Shown here: piece after piece, positions 15,297-20,247 of the stretch
Position numbering within the stretch: position 1 is the stretch's first letter
How the letters are laid out: each line of letters opens with the position of its first letter
Made by a program: the position numbers and the translations under genes
Notes under the pieces: model-generated
The model's input: only the letters and a program-made list of their open reading frames with translations
Told to the model about the DNA's origin: nothing
The model's database searches: none
DNA from: Betaproteobacteria bacterium
Lineage (GTDB): Bacteria > Pseudomonadota > Gammaproteobacteria > Burkholderiales > Gallionellaceae
Direction: 5' to 3'
Assembly (NCBI GenBank): GCA_028871775.1
Contig: JAGWMH010000003.1
Span: 1 to 20,247, forward strand
DNA length: 20,247 nucleotides

Positions 15297-15781
15297 TGTC
15301 CGACTACAAAGCCCTGTACCAGGAGGTCATCCTCGACCACAACAGGAAGCCGCGCAACTATGGCGCGCTCGAGCACCCGAGCCATCATGCCGAGGGGCGC
15401 AACCCGCTGTGCGGCGACCACATTACCGTGGCGCTCAACCTCGAGGGCGAGAACATCGGCGCCATCGCGTTTCAGGGCGAGTCGTGCGCGATCTGCAAGG
15501 CGTCGGCTTCGATGATGACAACCGCCGTCAAGGGCAAGACACGTGCGGATGCGGAAGAGATTACCCGGGAATTTCTCGCGATGGCGACCGGCAAGCGCGA
15601 CCTCGACAGCCTTGGCCACATCGGCCGGCTCGCGGTATTCGCCGGTGTGCGCGACCTGCCGACGCGGGTCAAGTGCGCGATTCTGCCCTGGCACACGCTG
15701 CATGCCGCGCTCAACTCGATTGCGAGCACTTCGACCGAGGCAGAAGAAGATCCGATGCATGCCCCGATCGGCGACGCATGA
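15296..15781 (+). CDS. sufU: SufU-type zinc-dependent sulfurtransferase / IscU-fold protein
   Basis: A 161-residue IscU-fold protein. The zinc/sulfur ligand set of SufU is present: C39 and D41 (NPLCGD), C64 (ESCAIC, with C67) and C127 (RVKCAILPW). Between the second and third ligand there is the extra ~20-residue segment ending GVRDLPTRVKCA that separates SufU from IscU, and the IscU HscA-binding LPPVK motif is absent. SufU accepts persulfide sulfur from SufS and passes it to SufB. The start ATG 15296 overlaps the sufS stop by one base (TAATG). A SufU, best known from Gram-positive bacteria, in an IscR-headed operon is a mixed arrangement. Confidence 0.93.
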   Translation: MSDYKALYQEVILDHNRKPRNYGALEHPSHHAEGRNPLCGDHITVALNLEGENIGAIAFQGESCAICKASASMMTTAVKGKTRADAEEITREFLAMATGKRDLDSLGHIGRLAVFAGVRDLPTRVKCAILPWHTLHAALNSIASTSTEAEEDPMHAPIGDA

Positions 15782-15835
15782 TGATGAAAGAAATTTTTTG
15801 CCACAAAAATCTGGTTGATGTGGTCTAGGTTTAAC

Positions 15836-16396
15836 ATGCCAAAAATAGCCGACATAGAAGACACCCCCAATCCGAACGCGGTGAAGTTCATCCTCAAGGA
15901 GCCGTTAAGCTGGGGGATCGCACACTCGTACGATAATGCAGAGCAGGCGAAGGACGATGCGCTGGCTTCCGCGCTGTTTGACATCGAGCACGTGGCCAAT
16001 GTGTATTACGTTGATCGCTGGCTTACGGTGACGCAGGACGGTAAAGCCGACTGGCAGGAACTGAGGCGCCTGGTTGCCGTGCCGATTCGTGCCGCGCCGG
16101 CGGCGGAAGCGCAATCGGCTGCCACGGTTGCCGCAGCGGCCAATGCAATCACCGACCTGAGCCCCGAAGACCGGGAGCGCCTCGACAGGATCACCACACT
16201 CCTGGATGCGCAGATCCGCCCCTATCTGCAAAGCGACGGCGGCGACCTTATCGTGCTTGGCCTCAAGGATAACCAGCTCACCGTCCATTACCAGGGCGCT
16301 TGCGGCACCTGCCCGAGCTCGATATCAGGCACGCTCAATGCGATTGCGAACATGGTTCAGACAATAGACCCGGACATCGAAATCGTGGCTGTTTAG
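15836..16396 (+). CDS. Nfu-type Fe-S carrier with N-terminal Nfu_N domain
   Basis: A 186-residue protein. Residues ~1-85 form a Nfu_N domain (EDTPNPNAVKFIL, FDIEHVANVYYVDRWLTV), as in eukaryotic NFU1 and alphaproteobacterial NifU-like proteins. An Ala-rich linker spans ~85-110. The C-terminal NifU domain (~115-186) carries the cluster-binding CxxC, C156 and C159 in GACGTCPSS. Such proteins transfer [4Fe-4S] clusters from the scaffold to apo-targets. This domain order differs from E. coli NfuA, whose N-domain is a degenerate A-type carrier. ATG 15836 is chosen because MPKIADIED matches the family start; a frame extension 7 codons upstream is not conserved. The 54 bp gap after sufU keeps it within the operon as the last gene before the terminator. 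Confidence 0.92.
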   Translation: MPKIADIEDTPNPNAVKFILKEPLSWGIAHSYDNAEQAKDDALASALFDIEHVANVYYVDRWLTVTQDGKADWQELRRLVAVPIRAAPAAEAQSAATVAAAANAITDLSPEDRERLDRITTLLDAQIRPYLQSDGGDLIVLGLKDNQLTVHYQGACGTCPSSISGTLNAIANMVQTIDPDIEIVAV

Positions 16397-16480
16397 GGTG
16401 AGCGGGTTTCGATGCCTCCGTGCGGCCTGATGCCTCATTTCGCATTTTATTGCGCAATGGAACAAGGCGCAGCGCACAAA

Positions 16481-16516
16481 AAAAACAGGGCGGAAACATC
16501 CGCCCTGTTTTTATTC
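16481..16516. terminator. Strong bidirectional terminator between suf operon and hppA
   Basis: A perfect 14 bp stem (AAAAACAGGGCGGA 16481-16494 with TCCGCCCTGTTTTT 16499-16512), a 4-base loop AACA, and A/T runs on both sides. It ends the suf operon and the convergent pyrophosphatase transcript. Confidence 0.93.
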
Positions 16517-16528
16517 TAGCGCTGCAAC

Positions 16529-18565
<2,037 letters not shown>

Positions 18566-18637
18566 AATTCTCCCCCTGAGGTTAAACCGGCCAATCAAAG
18601 CCGACAGATAGACAATACAGAAACATCAAGCCAACAA

Positions 18638-19897
18638 TTATAGCTCAAATTCAGCCAGCTTCTTCGGCACGGCCGCATTCTTGAGCCGGACATACTGCGG
18701 CAGGCCGTCCTTGTAGGGCGGGTAATCCTCGCCTTTGATCAGCGGGGCAAGGTAGGCGCGGCATTTTTCGGTGATGCCATAACCATCCTTGGTAATGAAG
18801 TCGCGCGGCATCATCTTTTCCACATTGGCGACGTTCTTCAGTTGGGCGACGCCGATTTTCCATTTATAGGGCTTGTCGGCGAGACGGACTATGGCGGGCA
18901 TCACGGCATTATTGCCCTTCAGTGCCAGTTCCACCGCAGACTTTCCGAGCGCATATGCCTGCTCGACATCGGTTCTGGAAGCGATGTGGCGCGCGGCGCG
19001 CTGCAGGTAATCCGCCACCGCCCAATGGAACTTGTAACCCAGCGCATCCTTGACCATGTTGGCCACCACCGGCGCTACGCCGCCCAGCTGGGCATGGCCG
19101 AAGGCATCGCGCAGGCCCTGGTCGGAGAGGAATTTGCCGTCCTCGCCCTGCACGCCTTCCGACACTACCACCGAACAATAGCCGTGCTGCTTCACCATGG
19201 CATCGACCCTGGCGAGAAATTGCTCCTTGTTGAAGGGAATTTCTGGAAACAGGATGACGATGGGCAGCTCGCAATCCTTGTCCGACGCCAGGCCGCCCGC
19301 AGCGGCGATCCAGCCGGCATGGCGCCCCATCACTTCGACCACGAATACCTTGGTTGATGTCTTGGCCATGGAAGCGACGTCGAAGCTGGCTTCGCGCACC
19401 GATACCGCGACGTATTTCGCCACCGAGCCGAAGCCGGGGCAGCAGTCGGTGACCGGCAGGTCGTTATCCACGGTTTTCGGCACATGGATGGCCTGGATCG
19501 GATAGCCCATCTTGTCTGCCAACTGCGAAACTTTCAAACAGGTATCGGCGGAATCGCCGCCGCCGTTGTAAAAGAAATAACCGATGTTGTGCGCCTTGAA
19601 TACCTCGATCAGGCGTTCATACTGCAACTTGTTTTCTTCCAGTCCTTTCAGCTTGAAACGGCAGGAGCCAAACGCGCCGGACGGTGTGTGGCGCAGCGCG
19701 GCGATGGCCTTGGCGCTATCCTTGCCGGTGTCAATCAGGTCTTCGGTCAGCGCGCCGATGATGCCATTGCGGCCGGCATAGACCTTGCCGATCTTGTCCT
19801 TGTGCTTGCGTGCCGTTTCAATTACGCCGCAGGCCGATGCGTTGATGACCGCCGTCACGCCGCCGGACTGAGCATAAAATGCATTTTTCTTTGCCAT
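18638..19897 (-). CDS. PPi-dependent 6-phosphofructokinase
   Basis: A 419-residue cytoplasmic enzyme that interconverts fructose-6-phosphate and fructose-1,6-bisphosphate using PPi. The PFK fold is clear from SGGVTAVINAS (11-21), NGGGDSADT (111-119), PKTVDNDLP (140-148) and MGRHAGWIA (190-198). Lys141 (PKTVDND instead of PGTIDND of ATP enzymes) and Asp115 in the GGxDS loop both indicate PPi rather than ATP. The loop reads GGGDS, with Gly where GGDD is common. The reaction is reversible, so the enzyme can work in glycolysis or gluconeogenesis. The start ATG 19897 has AGGGGG 8 bp upstream; a GTG at 19906 overlaps that site and is less likely. hppA follows on the same strand, forming a PPi-metabolism pair. 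Confidence 0.93.
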   Translation of the reverse strand: MAKKNAFYAQSGGVTAVINASACGVIETARKHKDKIGKVYAGRNGIIGALTEDLIDTGKDSAKAIAALRHTPSGAFGSCRFKLKGLEENKLQYERLIEVFKAHNIGYFFYNGGGDSADTCLKVSQLADKMGYPIQAIHVPKTVDNDLPVTDCCPGFGSVAKYVAVSVREASFDVASMAKTSTKVFVVEVMGRHAGWIAAAGGLASDKDCELPIVILFPEIPFNKEQFLARVDAMVKQHGYCSVVVSEGVQGEDGKFLSDQGLRDAFGHAQLGGVAPVVANMVKDALGYKFHWAVADYLQRAARHIASRTDVEQAYALGKSAVELALKGNNAVMPAIVRLADKPYKWKIGVAQLKNVANVEKMMPRDFITKDGYGITEKCRAYLAPLIKGEDYPPYKDGLPQYVRLKNAAVPKKLAEFEL

Positions 19898-19957
19898 GTC
19901 TTGCACCCCCTGAAAATTATTGGTGTGACTGCCGCATTGCTTTGCAGTTGGGAGTGC

Positions 19958-19986
19958 ATCTTACGCCATTTTTGCCGGCGGATAAA
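19958..19986 (-). promoter_or_regulatory. Weak candidate promoter for the PFK-hppA unit
   Basis: On the - strand TTTATC (19986-19981) and TAAGAT (19963-19958) are 17 bp apart, about 60 bp upstream of the phosphofructokinase start. The -35 is weak. Confidence 0.3.
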
Positions 19987-20191
19987 CGAACGCCGATCAG
20001 CGAATGCAGCGTGAGCCATGGTTTTGTTTTGCTTGGTCGGGAAGCCAAACCCAATTCATTCTGGTGACTTATCCATAGCCGTGTAGTACGCTATGCCGCT
20101 ATAACACCCGGTCGATCTTCAACGGGCACAGCCGGACAGTTTTCCGTGCGCGCCAACTGCAGGGCATCCTTTCGGAACAGCGAGACAGGGA

Positions 20192-20247
20192 ATGCAACCA
20201 TTAAATTTAGTTCTGGCCGCTACGCTTCACATCGGCTACGCCGATAT
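20192..20247 (+). CDS. Possible 5' end of an unidentified gene (cut by window edge)
   Basis: ATG 20192 opens a frame reading MQPLNLVLAATLHIGYAD that remains open to the last base. The start of the peptide is hydrophobic, and AGGG is immediately upstream but too close for ideal spacing. Eighteen codons do not allow a family call. A competing - strand frame ends at 20207, so the reality of this gene is uncertain. Confidence 0.25.
   Translation, partial: MQPLNLVLAATLHIGYAD
20231..20245. repeat. Short inverted repeat at the right edge
   Basis: ATCGGC-TAC-GCCGAT is a 6 bp perfect stem with a 3-base loop. The words CTACG/CTACGC recur nearby (20219-20224 and 20236-20240). It may be part of a second dispersed repeat family that continues beyond the window. 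Confidence 0.35.

Larger units (their letters stand above)
19898..20247. other. Upstream region of the PPi-phosphofructokinase, running to the window edge
   Basis: 350 bp without a confirmed gene. It holds a weak promoter candidate for the phosphofructokinase on - (19958-19986), a small inverted repeat at 20231-20245, and a possible gene start on + at 20192. I see nothing recognisable in 19990-20190. Confidence 0.5.

Noticed and set aside
15778..15828. 16-codon ORF (MMMKEIFCHKNLVDVV) overlapping the sufU stop as ATGA
   Set aside because: It is very short, with a triplet ATG repeat and no ribosome-binding site beyond coupling. The overlap pattern mimics the operon junctions, but I have no evidence of conservation.

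Overview
The window looks like a chromosomal segment of a betaproteobacterium. An affiliation near Nitrosomonadales/Gallionellaceae is inference from gene content and protein style: an E. coli-numbered IscR, FolD, a QseB/QseC-type two-component pair, a diheme cytochrome of the SHP/DHC type, a PPi-dependent phosphofructokinase beside a membrane pyrophosphatase, and many short dispersed repeats. No rRNA, tRNA, CRISPR array or full insertion sequence was seen.

Left part (1-5780). The window opens in the tail of a PIN-domain-like gene. It then enters a repeat-rich zone (109-1672) with several copies of a ~37 bp dispersed repeat in both orientations. A small GIY-YIG endonuclease gene (285-575) sits between near-identical copies and could be the mobilising partner of the repeat. 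An envelope cluster follows, all on +: a MORN-repeat lipoprotein, a YjbH-type outer-membrane protein fused to a C-terminal PAP2 phosphatase, a tiny Ala/Gly-rich exported protein resembling YjbE/GfcA, a terminator, and a FecR-domain exported protein. The FecR protein carries at its C-terminus the same tail as the tiny protein. This looks like a divergent relative of the yjbEFGH/gfc surface-polysaccharide loci and is the best candidate here for an undescribed system.

Middle part (5780-9990). A sensor kinase and response regulator on - are divergent from a diheme cytochrome c gene on +. Tandem CTTAA half-sites lie just upstream of the regulator. Downstream of the cytochrome, a good ribosome-binding site leads into only the first ~9 codons of a cytochrome b561-like gene, which then ends against the 3' end of folD. 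The redox locus therefore appears to be truncated.

Right part (9890-16520). A tightly coupled operon iscR-sufB-sufC-sufD-sufS-sufU-nfu encodes Fe-S cluster assembly. Its strong promoter (TTGACT-17-TATAGT) is covered by two tandem IscR type-1-like sites, which implies feedback control by the Fe-S state of IscR. The operon ends at a strong bidirectional terminator shared with the convergent hppA gene.

Far right (16529-20247). On -, a PPi-dependent 6-phosphofructokinase is followed 72 bp later by a K+-independent-type H+-translocating pyrophosphatase. They form a likely two-gene unit devoted to PPi-based energy conservation. The last 350 bp hold a weak promoter candidate, an inverted repeat, and possibly the first codons of a gene running off the edge.
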